Of a DNA stretch of 64,000 bases, positions 1-8,543 are shown one piece after another (the first letter of the stretch is position 1; every line of letters starts with the position of its first letter). The position numbers and the translations under genes were made by a program. Origin of the DNA: Anaerococcus sp. Marseille-P3625 (GTDB taxonomy: Bacteria; Bacillota; Clostridia; Tissierellales; Peptoniphilaceae); assembly GCF_900232825.1 (NCBI RefSeq), contig NZ_OCTP01000010.1:620001-684000 (forward strand), read 5' to 3'. Below the pieces are notes generated by a model. It worked only from the letters and a program-made list of their open reading frames with translations. It was not told the DNA's origin and did no database searches.

Positions 1-478
1 ATCCTTCGTTTAGGGCCTTAGAATAATTAGAAGCTTTTAGATCGCTAAGCATAAAATTATCTATAATTCTTCCAACTTTACCATCATTAAGTCTTCCCTC
101 AATTCCGTAGCCAGTTGCAATAAAAACTTCTCTTTTTCCACTTGTGTCATCTTGGCTTATAAGTATTAAAACTCCATTTTTTTTCTTACTATCGCCAATT
201 TTCCATTTATTAAAAATTTTTACTGCCAAATCACTTGCTGGAAGCGATTGAGTATTTTTGACAGTTGCAACTACGACCTGTGAACCTGTTTTACTTTCTA
301 GCTCTTTGTTGGTGGAATTTATATTATCCTTTGCACTTTGATCAAGCATATTTAGCTCATCCAAATAATAATCACTTGGAGGATCTGGTAAGCTTTCATT
401 AGCCAAAGAAAAAAAAGGAAAAATTAATAGGCTAATGAGTAAAACCAAGTTTATTGTAAATATTTTTCCTTTCTTCAT
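1..478 (-). CDS. TPM-domain (YgcG-like) secreted/membrane protein, C-terminus missing
   Basis: The gene starts at ATG 478 and stays open to the window edge, so only about 159 residues are seen. An N-terminal hydrophobic stretch (about residues 5-24, ending LANES) is a signal peptide or anchor. It is followed by a region typical of the TPM domain: LPDPPSDYYLDELNMLD, then QVVVATV and GVLILISQDD. TPM proteins are extracytoplasmic; some are linked to photosystem repair or phosphatase activity, but the role in Firmicutes is unclear. It lies 10 bp downstream of lemA on the same strand, and this TPM-LemA pairing is common in bacteria, which suggests one operon and a shared envelope role. Confidence 0.82.
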   Translation of the reverse strand, partial: MKKGKIFTINLVLLISLLIFPFFSLANESLPDPPSDYYLDELNMLDQSAKDNINSTNKELESKTGSQVVVATVKNTQSLPASDLAVKIFNKWKIGDSKKKNGVLILISQDDTSGKREVFIATGYGIEGRLNDGKVGRIIDNFMLSDLKASNYSKALNEG

Positions 479-488
479 TTTTTTCTCC

Positions 489-1079
489 TTAATTATTTTT
501 GTTAAAATCTACTGTTGGTGCATCTTGAGCCTTTTCGCTGGCTTGGAAATATTCAGCTTCTTGGTAGCCTGTAATTTTTGCTATAAGATTTGTCGGAAAT
601 CTTCTAATATCAGAGTTGTAAGATTTCACAGCTTGGTTGTAATTTCCTCTTTCTACAGAAATTCTATTTTCAGAACCTGCTAGCTCATCCATTAATTGGG
701 TGTATTGGGTATTTGCTTTTAAATCTGGATAATTTTCAACTACTACATTAATATCACGAATAGCTTGGCTTAGATTTTCGTTAGCATTTGCCAATTCACC
801 TGGAGTTTTTGCATTAGTAACACCAGCTCTAGCTTCTGTTATCTTTGTTAAAGTTTCGCCCTCATAATCAGAATAACCTTTGACTGTATTTACCAAATTT
901 GGTATAAGGTCTGCTCTTCTTTGTACGACATTTTGTACTTGAGCATAGGCTTCATTTACATTTTCTCTAGCTCCTGCCAATCTATTATAGGTAGGAACGA
1001 TTAGAAATAAAGCTATAGCTACAATTGCTATTATTCCTATAGGTCCGAGACCACGTTTTTTTTGATAATTCTGGTTCAT
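489..1079 (-). CDS. lemA: LemA family protein
   Basis: A 196-residue protein with one N-terminal membrane segment (about residues 13-30, GPIGIIAIVAIALFLIVP) followed by the family signature YNRLAGARENVNEAYAQVQ and a long helical body (QRRADLIPNLVNTVKGY, VENYPDLKAN). This matches LemA in length and layout: a short outside N-terminus, one anchor and a mostly alpha-helical cytoplasmic domain. The biochemical role of LemA is not established. The gene sits between nrdG (27 bp upstream) and the TPM gene (10 bp downstream), with the Shine-Dalgarno GAGGA just before the ATG. Transcription may therefore continue from the nrdDG promoter. Confidence 0.93.
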   Translation of the reverse strand: MNQNYQKKRGLGPIGIIAIVAIALFLIVPTYNRLAGARENVNEAYAQVQNVVQRRADLIPNLVNTVKGYSDYEGETLTKITEARAGVTNAKTPGELANANENLSQAIRDINVVVENYPDLKANTQYTQLMDELAGSENRISVERGNYNQAVKSYNSDIRRFPTNLIAKITGYQEAEYFQASEKAQDAPTVDFNKNN

Positions 1080-1106
1080 TTTTCCTCCTCAATTATTTAT
1101 ATTATA

Positions 1107-1604
1107 TTAATACCCCTCTAAAAGTATAATCTTATTTTCTTTTAAGGAATTTTTTACATCAATAATCCTTTGATTTTTTGAGCCTCTAAAAGCAAGTGTT
1201 AAATCTTTTTTTTCTTCTATAAAAGGTCCATCAACCAAAACATCTATTAGTTTTAGTAATTCACGAGCTTTTTCAATTCTAATTAATATCTCAAAAGTAT
1301 AACCAGAATAAATCCATATTGACTTATCTATTTCTTTTCTAATCATTTTTACAATATCTACTAGTCCGTCCAAATTCTCAAAAGGTTCCCCACCTAGAAT
1401 AGTTAAGCCTGAAACATTTGGATCTTTCAAATAACTTATAAGTACTTTTGTTGTATCAGAAGTCCATTTTTCGCCAAAATTATGGTCTTGATATTCTTTA
1501 TTAAAGCAGTTTTTGCAATTAAGTGAGCAACCAGTTACGAAAAAACTTGTTCTTATTCCTGGACCATTGGCTATATCATATTTTCTAATTTGGGCATAAT
1601 TCAT
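1107..1604 (-). CDS. nrdG: Anaerobic ribonucleotide reductase activating protein (radical SAM)
   Basis: A 165-residue radical-SAM enzyme that puts the glycyl radical on NrdD. The cluster motif CSLNCKNC (C-x3-C-x2-C) is at residues 26-33 and binds the 4Fe-4S cluster that cleaves S-adenosylmethionine. GGEPF near residue 71 is the usual SAM-binding segment. Its length is typical of NrdG, without the extra ferredoxin domain of pyruvate formate-lyase activases. It overlaps the nrdD stop by an ATGA junction, so the two are translationally coupled and regulated together by the NrdR boxes upstream of nrdD. Confidence 0.97.
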   Translation of the reverse strand: MNYAQIRKYDIANGPGIRTSFFVTGCSLNCKNCFNKEYQDHNFGEKWTSDTTKVLISYLKDPNVSGLTILGGEPFENLDGLVDIVKMIRKEIDKSIWIYSGYTFEILIRIEKARELLKLIDVLVDGPFIEEKKDLTLAFRGSKNQRIIDVKNSLKENKIILLEGY

Positions 1605-3721
1605 ATGTGCAAAACCCTAGCTTTGATTTCTTTTGTACGTCCTTCATTCCAGAAATTTTCTCCTAGATAACCACAAGTTCTTCTTACAACTGTTAATTTG
1701 CTACGATCTTTGTTGCCACAATTTGGACAATACCAATTATTTTCATCATCTAATAATATTTCTCCATCAAAGCCACACTCGCTGCAATAATCAGATTTGG
1801 TGTTAAATTCTGCATATTGAATATTATCGTAAATATATCTAATCATTGTCATGACAGCTTCAATATTATTGGTCATATTTGGAATTTCTGCATAAGAAAT
1901 ACAACCTCCTGTTGATAAGCTTTGAAATTCCGATTCAAAATCAAACTTTTCAAAAACAGAAATTTTTTCTCTTACATCAACGTGAAAAGAATTTGTATAA
2001 TAACCCTTGTCGGTCACATCTTTTATATCTCCAAATCTTTTTTTATCTATTGATGCAAATCTATGGGTTAAGCTTTCTGCTGGAGTTCCGTAAACAGCAA
2101 AGGCTATGCCATATTCCTTAGACCATTCTTCTTTTTTCTCATTTAACATTCTCATTATTTTTAGAGCAAATTCTTTGCCTTCTTTGCTTGTATGAGATTT
2201 GCCAGTTACAAGTATACTAGCTTCGTAAATTCCTATATAACCGATGGTTACAGTTGCGTATCCATTTTCTAATAGTGGCTTAATAGGCGTATGTTTTGGA
2301 AGTCTTGCAATTGCTCCATGAGAAAAATGTATTGGAGAAGAATCGCTTGTTACTTTTGATAAGTGATCGTATCTTAATAGTCCAACTTCTTTTACCAATT
2401 CAAGTCTTTTTTCCAAAATTTCAAAGAATTTTTCCTCATCATTTCTAGCAAGTATTCCAATTTGTGGGAGATTTATTGTGCAAACTCCCATATTAAATCT
2501 GCCCTCAAATTTATAATTGCCATGGCTATCTTTATATGGAGGCAAAAATGCTCTGCAACCCATTGGAGAGAAGACATTGCCCTCGTAATTTTCACGCATT
2601 TTTTTTGCGGAAATATAATCTGGATACATTCTTTTTGCTGTACATTTTCCAGCTAATTGTGTTAAATAGTAATATTTGCTATCCTTATGGATATTATTTT
2701 CATCTAAAACATAGATTAATTTTGGAAAAGCAGGTGTTACATATACTCCAGCTTCGTTTTTTATTCCCAAATATCTTTGTTTTATAATTTCTTCGATGAT
2801 TTTAACTGTTTGATCAAGATTTGGATCATTTTCATCTGTATGCATGAACAATGTTACAAATGGAGCTTGACCGTTACTAGTCATTAGCGTATTTATTTGA
2901 TATTGGATTGTTTGTATACCAGATTCCAAATCCTTTTGAGTCATAGCTTCTGCCATTTTTTTTGAAACTTCGCCCTCGCCTAAAGTTTTTTCTGCAAGTT
3001 TTAGATTTTTATTATAGGATTTTTTTAAATAAGGACTTAGACAACTAATGTTTATTGATTGACCGCCATATTGGTTAGATGCAATTTGAGCTATTATTTG
3101 AGTCATGACATTGCAAGCTACTTGAAAAGATTTTGGTGTTTCTATTAATTTGCCATTTATAATCGTTCCATTATCTAGCATATCTTTCATATCAACTAGA
3201 CAGCAGTTAAAAATAGGTTGAATTAGATAATCCAAATCGTGAATATGTATGGCTCCTGATTCGTGAGCTTCTACCAATTCTGCTGGTATTAATTTTCTTT
3301 TTGCGATATCTTTGGCAACTTCTCCTGCTATAAGATCTCTTTGTGTTGATGCAATTAGTGGATTTTTGTTGGAATTTTCATCCATTACATCGATATTAGT
3401 CATATTTAATAAACCTAAGATATCCTTATCTGATGTATTTTGCTCTCTCTTGTAAGCTTGAACAGATTTGTAGGATTCGTAGGCTCTTGCAGTTGCTGGA
3501 TTATTTTTTTCTATTAATTTGTAATATACCAAGTCTTCAATTTCATAAATACTTAATTCATCTGTATCTTTTTTCTCATTTTCGATTTCACTAGCTATTT
3601 GATCTGCTTGGCCTTTTATGTAAACTCCTGATGGAGAATGCATAGCTTTTTCAATTGCTATGGTGATTTTTTCTTTATTAAATTCAGTTTTTTTATTATC
3701 TCTTTTTATTACTGTTGTCAT
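1601..3721 (-). CDS. nrdD: Anaerobic ribonucleoside-triphosphate reductase (class III)
   Basis: A 706-residue oxygen-sensitive reductase that converts NTPs to dNTPs. An ATP-cone allosteric domain occupies about residues 1-95. The catalytic barrel follows, then a C-terminal zinc ribbon (CSECGFDG and WYCPNCGNKD) and the glycyl radical loop RTCGYLGENFWNEGR near residues 680-695. All key elements are present and the length is normal. The start has the Shine-Dalgarno AGGAGGAG five to six bases upstream. This is the only ribonucleotide reductase in the window and fits an obligate anaerobe. The promoter is covered by a pair of NrdR boxes, and the repressor gene itself lies at 26192-26641. Confidence 0.98.
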   Translation of the reverse strand: MTTVIKRDNKKTEFNKEKITIAIEKAMHSPSGVYIKGQADQIASEIENEKKDTDELSIYEIEDLVYYKLIEKNNPATARAYESYKSVQAYKREQNTSDKDILGLLNMTNIDVMDENSNKNPLIASTQRDLIAGEVAKDIAKRKLIPAELVEAHESGAIHIHDLDYLIQPIFNCCLVDMKDMLDNGTIINGKLIETPKSFQVACNVMTQIIAQIASNQYGGQSINISCLSPYLKKSYNKNLKLAEKTLGEGEVSKKMAEAMTQKDLESGIQTIQYQINTLMTSNGQAPFVTLFMHTDENDPNLDQTVKIIEEIIKQRYLGIKNEAGVYVTPAFPKLIYVLDENNIHKDSKYYYLTQLAGKCTAKRMYPDYISAKKMRENYEGNVFSPMGCRAFLPPYKDSHGNYKFEGRFNMGVCTINLPQIGILARNDEEKFFEILEKRLELVKEVGLLRYDHLSKVTSDSSPIHFSHGAIARLPKHTPIKPLLENGYATVTIGYIGIYEASILVTGKSHTSKEGKEFALKIMRMLNEKKEEWSKEYGIAFAVYGTPAESLTHRFASIDKKRFGDIKDVTDKGYYTNSFHVDVREKISVFEKFDFESEFQSLSTGGCISYAEIPNMTNNIEAVMTMIRYIYDNIQYAEFNTKSDYCSECGFDGEILLDDENNWYCPNCGNKDRSKLTVVRRTCGYLGENFWNEGRTKEIKARVLHI

Positions 3722-3746
3722 GACGCTCCTCCTATATTGTGATTAA

Positions 3747-3776
3747 ATTATACCATATGTAGTATGCTTTTTGCAA
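3747..3776 (-). promoter_or_regulatory. nrdDG promoter
   Basis: On the minus strand a perfect -10 TATAAT (3747-3752) is preceded, after an 18-bp spacer, by TTGCAA (3771-3776). This places the start of transcription about 15-20 bases before the Shine-Dalgarno of nrdD. Both NrdR boxes overlap or flank these elements. Confidence 0.7.
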
Positions 3777-3794
3777 TAGCTAACTATATATAGT
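3752..3794 (-). promoter_or_regulatory. Pair of NrdR boxes
   Basis: Two palindromic boxes, ACCATATGTAGT (3752-3763) and ACTATATATAGT (3783-3794, a perfect palindrome), match the core of the known NrdR box. They start 31 bp apart, about three helical turns, which is the spacing known for NrdR operators. The proximal box lies between the -10 and -35 elements and the distal box just upstream of the -35, so binding would block RNA polymerase. Confidence 0.82.
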
Positions 3795-3817
3795 ATATAA
3801 TAGTAAAAAACTTGTAA

Positions 3818-3881
3818 TTAAAAAAAGCTTACTTAAGCTTGTAATTTTAATATTTCTAGTAAAATACAAGTAAGTAAGCTA
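3818..3881 (-). terminator. Intrinsic terminator after the 3890-4726 gene pair
   Basis: A long imperfect hairpin: AGCTTACTTAAGCTTGTA on one arm, TACAAGTAAGTAAGCT on the other, with an A/T-rich loop. On the minus strand it is followed by a run of seven U residues (3821-3827 region). Confidence 0.7.
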
Positions 3882-3889
3882 TTTTAATA

Positions 3890-4120
3890 TTAAAATAGTG
3901 ACATTTTTGCAATGATTAGACTAAGAAAAGTTATTGATAGTATTATTTTCATATTTTTTTTAAAGTAATTATTAAAATTAATAAAATATATTATTATAAC
4001 TATTGAAACTATAGACGAATAAAATGCATAGGTTCTATCAAAAAATTTATCTGAAAATAATAAAATTATTACAGAAATAATAGCAAGCAGTTTTATAATT
4101 ATATCTCTAAAACTTTTCAT
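3890..4120 (-). CDS. Small hydrophobic membrane protein of unknown function
   Basis: A 76-residue protein with three hydrophobic segments (about residues 8-24, 33-50 and 57-74) separated by short charged pieces such as DKFFDRTY and NNYFKKNMK. I do not recognise a family. It lies 6 bp downstream of the secreted protein gene at 4127-4726, with only a weak Shine-Dalgarno (TAGGT), so its translation is probably coupled to it. A three-segment membrane protein next to a secreted amphipathic protein is the layout of many bacteriocin immunity genes, but that role is only inferred from position. It could equally be an assembly or anchoring partner. Confidence 0.7.
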   Translation of the reverse strand: MKSFRDIIIKLLAIISVIILLFSDKFFDRTYAFYSSIVSIVIIIYFINFNNYFKKNMKIILSITFLSLIIAKMSLF

Positions 4121-4126
4121 TAGTAT

Positions 4127-4726
4127 TTACCTACACCAATAATATGAAAAATAGGGTTTCGGATTAACTGTCACATAGATTCCATGTTTTTTACTAGTAC
4201 TAGCGTCCCACAAAGCTGCTGAAACTCCAGTTGAGTAACCGCCAAATATTGCCGCAACAATATTTGCAGGTGGAAATGCAATGCCTATTGTTGAAGCAAC
4301 TAATGATGCAACACCAGCAGCAGTTGCACTTTTCCCCAAGATGTTTGTTAACTTATAATATGAAAAGTAATACGTTTTGTTTACTCCTTTTCTTGCAAAA
4401 CGGTATGTGAACAAATTATTATTATGTAAATTTGTATCCAGAGATGTATATTTACCAGTAATTGTAGAATAAATCTTATTTTCATTCTTGTAAAAAATTA
4501 ATTCATCTATGGTTCCCTTATCTAAACTTAACATTCTAACTGTTCTTGTTTTATCATTTTCTAAAATTGTAATTTTTGTGTTTTCTACAGTCGTATAATT
4601 TTCATACTCTTCATTTCTAAAAGTACTAAAATTACTAGTGTTCTCTACTTGTGAATATGCATAAGAATAAGAAATTGATTGTAAAAATATTAATATAGAT
4701 ATCATTAGCATTAGCTTCTTTTTCAT
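4127..4726 (-). CDS. Secreted protein of unknown function, bacteriocin-like layout
   Basis: A 199-residue protein with a clear signal peptide (residues 1 to about 23, ending SYSYAYS). A polar beta-rich middle follows (KITILENDKTRTVRML, IDELIFYKNENKIYS). Near residues 135-175 is a Gly/Ala-rich hydrophobic stretch (AAGVASLVASTIGIAFPPAN, IVAAIFGGYSTGVSAALWD), then an aromatic tail ending YFSYYWCR. This layout recalls large secreted bacteriocin-like proteins such as those related to Geobacillin 26, but I cannot show homology by eye. It has its own promoter, its own terminator and a small membrane-protein partner, so it is a self-contained two-gene unit between nrdDG and clpB. Confidence 0.72.
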   Translation of the reverse strand: MKKKLMLMISILIFLQSISYSYAYSQVENTSNFSTFRNEEYENYTTVENTKITILENDKTRTVRMLSLDKGTIDELIFYKNENKIYSTITGKYTSLDTNLHNNNLFTYRFARKGVNKTYYFSYYKLTNILGKSATAAGVASLVASTIGIAFPPANIVAAIFGGYSTGVSAALWDASTSKKHGIYVTVNPKPYFSYYWCR

Positions 4727-4759
4727 AATTTGATCCTTGTCTTATTAATTATCAATAAT

Positions 4760-4788
4760 ATATTAAATCTAGAAATTTATTTCGTCAA
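4760..4788 (-). promoter_or_regulatory. Promoter of the secreted-protein unit
   Basis: TTGACG (4783-4788), a 17-bp spacer and TATAAT-like TAATAT (4760-4765) on the minus strand. It is one of the best sigma-A type promoters in the window. The Shine-Dalgarno AAGGAT lies a few bases before ATG 4726. Confidence 0.75.
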
Positions 4789-4815
4789 TAGAAAGTCTTA
4801 AATATTTTATATAAA

Positions 4816-4862
4816 AGAAAAAGTGCCTAACTTAATATTTATAAATTAAGTTGGCACTTTCT
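4816..4862 (-). terminator. clpB operon terminator
   Basis: A hairpin with arms AAGTGCCTAACTTAA and TTAAGTTGGCACTT (one bulged base) around an A/T loop. On the minus strand it is followed by CTTTTTCTTTTAT, just after the clpB stop. Confidence 0.82.
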
Positions 4863-4869
4863 TAGCTAT

Positions 4870-7455
4870 TTATTTTTTTCTAATTTTTAGCTCTTTATTT
4901 TCATCTACATCCAAAATAGCAGTATCTTTTTCTATTATTTTTCCCTCGATTATCATTTTACCAAGTTCTGTTTCAACATGAGTTTGTAAAAATCTTTTTA
5001 CAGGTCTTGCTCCATATTCTACATCGTAAGCTTTTGCTAAAATGTATTCTTTAGCAGCTCCTGTTATTTCAAGTTTAATATCTAAATGATCAAGTCTTTT
5101 TTGAATTTCTGCTATTTGTAGGTCTATTATCTTATAAACTTCCTCTCCAGTTAGTGGGTTAAACATTACTATATCGTCAATTCTGTTTAAAAATTCTGGT
5201 CTAAAGGATGATTCAAGAGCTTTTTTAACCAAATCTTTACTATTTTGGTCAATTGTTCCATCATCTTTTAAGCCGTCTAGGAGGTAATGGCTACCGATAT
5301 TTGAAGTCATGATTATGATTGTGTTTTTAAAATCAACAGTTCTTCCCATTGAATCGGTAAGCCTACCATCATCTAAAACTTGCAATAAAATGTTAAATAC
5401 ATCTGGATGAGCTTTTTCTATTTCATCAAATAAAATTACAGCATAAGGCATACGACGTACAGCTTCTGTAAGTTGCCCACCTTCTTCATAACCAATATAT
5501 CCTGGAGCAGCACCGATTAATCTTGAAACGGAATATTTTTCCATATATTCACTCATATCAATTCTTATCATGTGTTTTTCATCATCAAACATTGCTTCTG
5601 TCAAAGCTTTTGCAAGTTTAGTCTTACCAACTCCAGTTGGTCCTAGGAAAATAAATGAACCAATTGGCTTATTTATATCTTTTAGTCCACTTCTAGCACG
5701 AATTATTGCATCAGAAACAGATTTTATGGCAACTTCTTGGCCTATGACTCTTTGATGAAGTTTTTCTGGAAGTTTTAGAATTTTTTCCTTTTCGCCTTCT
5801 ACAAGCTTAGATACTGGAATTCCAGTCCAATTGCTAACTACATCTGCAACATCTTCATCTGTTACTTCTTCTTTGATAGAATCATCTTCGTTTTGCTTAG
5901 ACTCAAGACTCGCATTTTTTAATTTTTCTTCAAGAGATGCTAATTTACCATATTTTAATTCTGATAATTTTTCAAAGTCGTATCTTCTTTCAGCTTGTTC
6001 TATTTCAACTTTAACTCTATCAATTTCTTCTTTTATTTTTTTGATATCGTCAATTGATGATTTTTGTTCTTTCCATTTTAGGAAATCTTGGTCGTATTTT
6101 TCTGACAAATCTGCCAATTCTTTTTCAAGAGTTTCTAGTCTTTTTTTAGAATTTTCATCTTCTTCTTTTTTTAGAGCGGTTATTTCAATTTGAATTTGCA
6201 ATAATTTTCTTTTTTGTTCATCCAAGTAGGTTGGCATGGTGTCAATTTCTGTACGAACTGTCGCACAAGCTTCATCCATAAGATCTATTGCCTTATCTGG
6301 CAAAAATCTATCTGTTATATATCTATCTGATAATTCTGCAGCTGCAATTACTGCACTATCCTGAATTCTAATTCCGTGGAAAATTTCGTATTTTTCCTTG
6401 ATTCCTCTAAGAATACTTATGGTATCTTCAATTGATGGTTCATTTACCATTACTTTTTGGAAACGTCTTTCTAAGGCTCCATCTTTTTCAATATATTCCC
6501 TATATTCATTTAAAGTTGTAGCTCCAATTACCTTTATTTCTCCACGAGCTAGCATCGGCTTCATAATATTTGATGCATCCATTGCTCCCTCACTTTTTCC
6601 AGCTCCAACAAGAGTATGAATTTCATCTATAAACATTATAATTTGACCATCAGATTTTTCTATTTCATTTAGAACTGCCTTTAATCTTTCCTCAAATTGT
6701 CCACGATATTTTGCTCCTGCTACTAAAGCGCCCATATCAAGAGAAAATATTTTTCTGCCTTGGAGTGGCTCTGGCACATCATTATTTACAATTCTTTGAG
6801 CTAAACCTTCTACAATTGCAGTTTTACCAACGCCAGGATTACCTATCAAAACTGGGTTGTTTTTCTTTCTTCTTGATAAAATCCTTAGAGCATTTCTAAT
6901 TTCATTATCTCTTCCTATTACAGGGTCGATTTTTCCTTCTCTTGCTTCTTTGGTCAAATCTCTACCAAATTTTTCCAAAGGATTTGTGGTTTCTTCTGGA
7001 TTATCTGTAGTAACTTTTTGACCTTTCCTGACCTTTTCTATAGAATTTTTAAAATTCTTATAAGTTAAACCATAGGAATTGTTAGTATCAGATACATCGC
7101 TCTTTTCATTTAATAAAGATAGGAAAATGTGCTCTAAAGATACAAAGCTGTCTCCCATAGCCTTTGCCTCATCTTCAGATTTTAGTAAAATTCTCGTAAA
7201 AGTCTGAGTAGGGTAAATATTTGATCCACCTTTCGCTTGTGGGAGTTTTTCCATCATATTTTTAATTTCTTCTCTATAGCTATTAAAATCAATATCCATA
7301 GTTTTAATTACTTGTGAAACTATGGAATCTGAATTCTCAATCAAGGCAAAGTTTAAATGAATTTCATTAACATCAGGATTTGAATTTTTGATAGCTATGT
7401 TATTGGCATTATTTATAGCCTCTAATGATTTTTGTGTAAATTTGTTGTAATCCAT
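4870..7455 (-). CDS. clpB: ClpB protein disaggregase
   Basis: An 861-residue AAA+ Hsp100 chaperone that resolves protein aggregates with the DnaK system. In order: a Clp N-domain (about residues 1-145), AAA1 with Walker A GNPGVGKT near residue 205, a coiled-coil middle domain (about 405-520, rich in Lys/Glu) that marks ClpB rather than ClpC, and AAA2 with Walker A GPTGVGKT near residue 605 and Walker B VILFDEIEKA. The length is full. It is co-transcribed 2 bp downstream of the DnaJ-like gene, and both are under a CtsR operator. It lacks the ClpP-binding loop context, so it should act by refolding rather than proteolysis. Confidence 0.98.
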   Translation of the reverse strand: MDYNKFTQKSLEAINNANNIAIKNSNPDVNEIHLNFALIENSDSIVSQVIKTMDIDFNSYREEIKNMMEKLPQAKGGSNIYPTQTFTRILLKSEDEAKAMGDSFVSLEHIFLSLLNEKSDVSDTNNSYGLTYKNFKNSIEKVRKGQKVTTDNPEETTNPLEKFGRDLTKEAREGKIDPVIGRDNEIRNALRILSRRKKNNPVLIGNPGVGKTAIVEGLAQRIVNNDVPEPLQGRKIFSLDMGALVAGAKYRGQFEERLKAVLNEIEKSDGQIIMFIDEIHTLVGAGKSEGAMDASNIMKPMLARGEIKVIGATTLNEYREYIEKDGALERRFQKVMVNEPSIEDTISILRGIKEKYEIFHGIRIQDSAVIAAAELSDRYITDRFLPDKAIDLMDEACATVRTEIDTMPTYLDEQKRKLLQIQIEITALKKEEDENSKKRLETLEKELADLSEKYDQDFLKWKEQKSSIDDIKKIKEEIDRVKVEIEQAERRYDFEKLSELKYGKLASLEEKLKNASLESKQNEDDSIKEEVTDEDVADVVSNWTGIPVSKLVEGEKEKILKLPEKLHQRVIGQEVAIKSVSDAIIRARSGLKDINKPIGSFIFLGPTGVGKTKLAKALTEAMFDDEKHMIRIDMSEYMEKYSVSRLIGAAPGYIGYEEGGQLTEAVRRMPYAVILFDEIEKAHPDVFNILLQVLDDGRLTDSMGRTVDFKNTIIIMTSNIGSHYLLDGLKDDGTIDQNSKDLVKKALESSFRPEFLNRIDDIVMFNPLTGEEVYKIIDLQIAEIQKRLDHLDIKLEITGAAKEYILAKAYDVEYGARPVKRFLQTHVETELGKMIIEGKIIEKDTAILDVDENKELKIRKK

Positions 7456-7457
7456 AA

Positions 7458-8384
7458 TTATTCCTCCAATTCTTGTAATTTTTCGTATAATTCTTTTGCT
7501 TCTTTTGATAGATTTTTAGGGTTGTCGATGATTAATTCTAAAATCAAATCGCCCTTATTACCCTTTCTATCAGTGTAACCGTATCCTTTTAATCGCATTT
7601 TTTGACCTGAATTAGTTTCTTTTGGAATATTTACCATAAGATTGCCATCCATGGTTGATATCTTCTTTTTGCAGCCAAAATACGCCTGCCATGGAAGTAT
7701 TCTTTCTCTTTTTATAATATCAATTCCATCAAGTCTTCTATCATCTTCATCCTTAATAATAATTTTTGCTAAAATATAAGCATTTATTCCATATTTTGAT
7801 CCATCAATTTTTATCTTATTATTATTTTTAATTCCCTTAGGGATATTAATTTCTATATTTTTTATTTCTTTAGAATCTTTTACACTTACAGATTTTTTGC
7901 AACCTTTAATTGCCTCATCAATAGAAATTTCTATTATGGCATTTAAGGTATTTTTTTTCTTTGAAGTGAAAGTTGATCCATTGGTAAATCTTTGCGATCC
8001 CGGTCTAAAGTTTGATGTACTTTTGCCAAAATTTCCAAACAAAGAATCAAAAAAGTCTGAAAATCCACTATCAGAACCTGTAGTATATGTGTAAGAAGAT
8101 CCTCCAAAGTTTCCAAAATCAAAGCCAAAATCATTTGGATTAAAGTTTTGACCAGCTGAAAAATTGGCATTTTTGCCAAAAGTATCGTATTTTTTACGCT
8201 TTTCGGGATCTGATAAAACCTCGTAAGCTTCGTTTACTTCGGAAAATTTATCTTTTGCATCTTTATCATCTGGATGAAGGTCTGGGTGGTATTTTTTGGC
8301 AAGTTTTCTATAGGCCTTTTTAATTTCGGCATCACTTGCTTTTTTGTCCACTCCCAAAATTTCATAATAATCTCTATATTTCAT
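7458..8384 (-). CDS. DnaJ-like co-chaperone without zinc finger (CbpA type)
   Basis: A 308-residue J-protein. The J-domain covers about residues 1-66 (YYEILGV at the start, then the HPD motif that stimulates DnaK ATPase in [10 protein letters not shown]). A Gly/Phe/Ser-rich linker follows to about residue 125, then the C-terminal substrate-binding domains. The four CxxCxGxG zinc repeats of classical DnaJ are absent, so it is type B (CbpA-like). I start it at ATG 8384 because GGAGGG lies four to five bases upstream; the in-frame ATG at 8396 has no ribosome site. It is the first gene of the CtsR-controlled dnaJ-clpB unit. Confidence 0.93.
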   Translation of the reverse strand: MKYRDYYEILGVDKKASDAEIKKAYRKLAKKYHPDLHPDDKDAKDKFSEVNEAYEVLSDPEKRKKYDTFGKNANFSAGQNFNPNDFGFDFGNFGGSSYTYTTGSDSGFSDFFDSLFGNFGKSTSNFRPGSQRFTNGSTFTSKKKNTLNAIIEISIDEAIKGCKKSVSVKDSKEIKNIEINIPKGIKNNNKIKIDGSKYGINAYILAKIIIKDEDDRRLDGIDIIKRERILPWQAYFGCKKKISTMDGNLMVNIPKETNSGQKMRLKGYGYTDRKGNKGDLILELIIDNPKNLSKEAKELYEKLQELEE

Positions 8385-8406
8385 CTTACCCTCCATCGTA
8401 TTTGTG

Positions 8407-8423
8407 TTTGACCATCTCTGACC
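8407..8423 (-). promoter_or_regulatory. CtsR operator
   Basis: On the minus strand GGTCAGA-GAT-GGTCAAA is a direct heptad repeat with a 3-bp spacer. It fits the CtsR consensus (two RGTCAAA copies separated by NAN) with one mismatch. It lies just downstream of the -10 box, where bound CtsR would block initiation of the heat-shock operon. No ctsR gene is in the window. Confidence 0.85.
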
Positions 8424-8431
8424 TTAATAGA

Positions 8432-8459
8432 ATTATACTATCTTGATATTAGTATTCAA
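8432..8459 (-). promoter_or_regulatory. Promoter of the dnaJ-clpB operon
   Basis: TTGAAT (8454-8459), a 16-bp spacer and a perfect TATAAT (8432-8437) on the minus strand. The CtsR repeat begins 8 bp downstream of the -10. Confidence 0.75.
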
Positions 8460-8514
8460 GTAATTAATTTAAAAAAAATAAAAAATTAAACAAGTTTAAA
8501 TTATCTTATTAATC

Positions 8515-8541
8515 ATAAAAAAGCCCTCAAAAGAAGGCTTA
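8515..8541 (-). terminator. apt terminator
   Basis: On the minus strand the short hairpin AAGCC(TTCTTTTGA)GGGCTT is followed by six U residues, directly after the apt stop. Confidence 0.8.
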
Positions 8542-8543
8542 TT

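Noticed and set aside
5831-6193. A 120-codon plus-strand frame opposite clpB
   Set aside because: It is antisense to the coiled-coil middle domain of clpB and is Ser/Phe-rich as expected for a complement of Lys/Glu codons.
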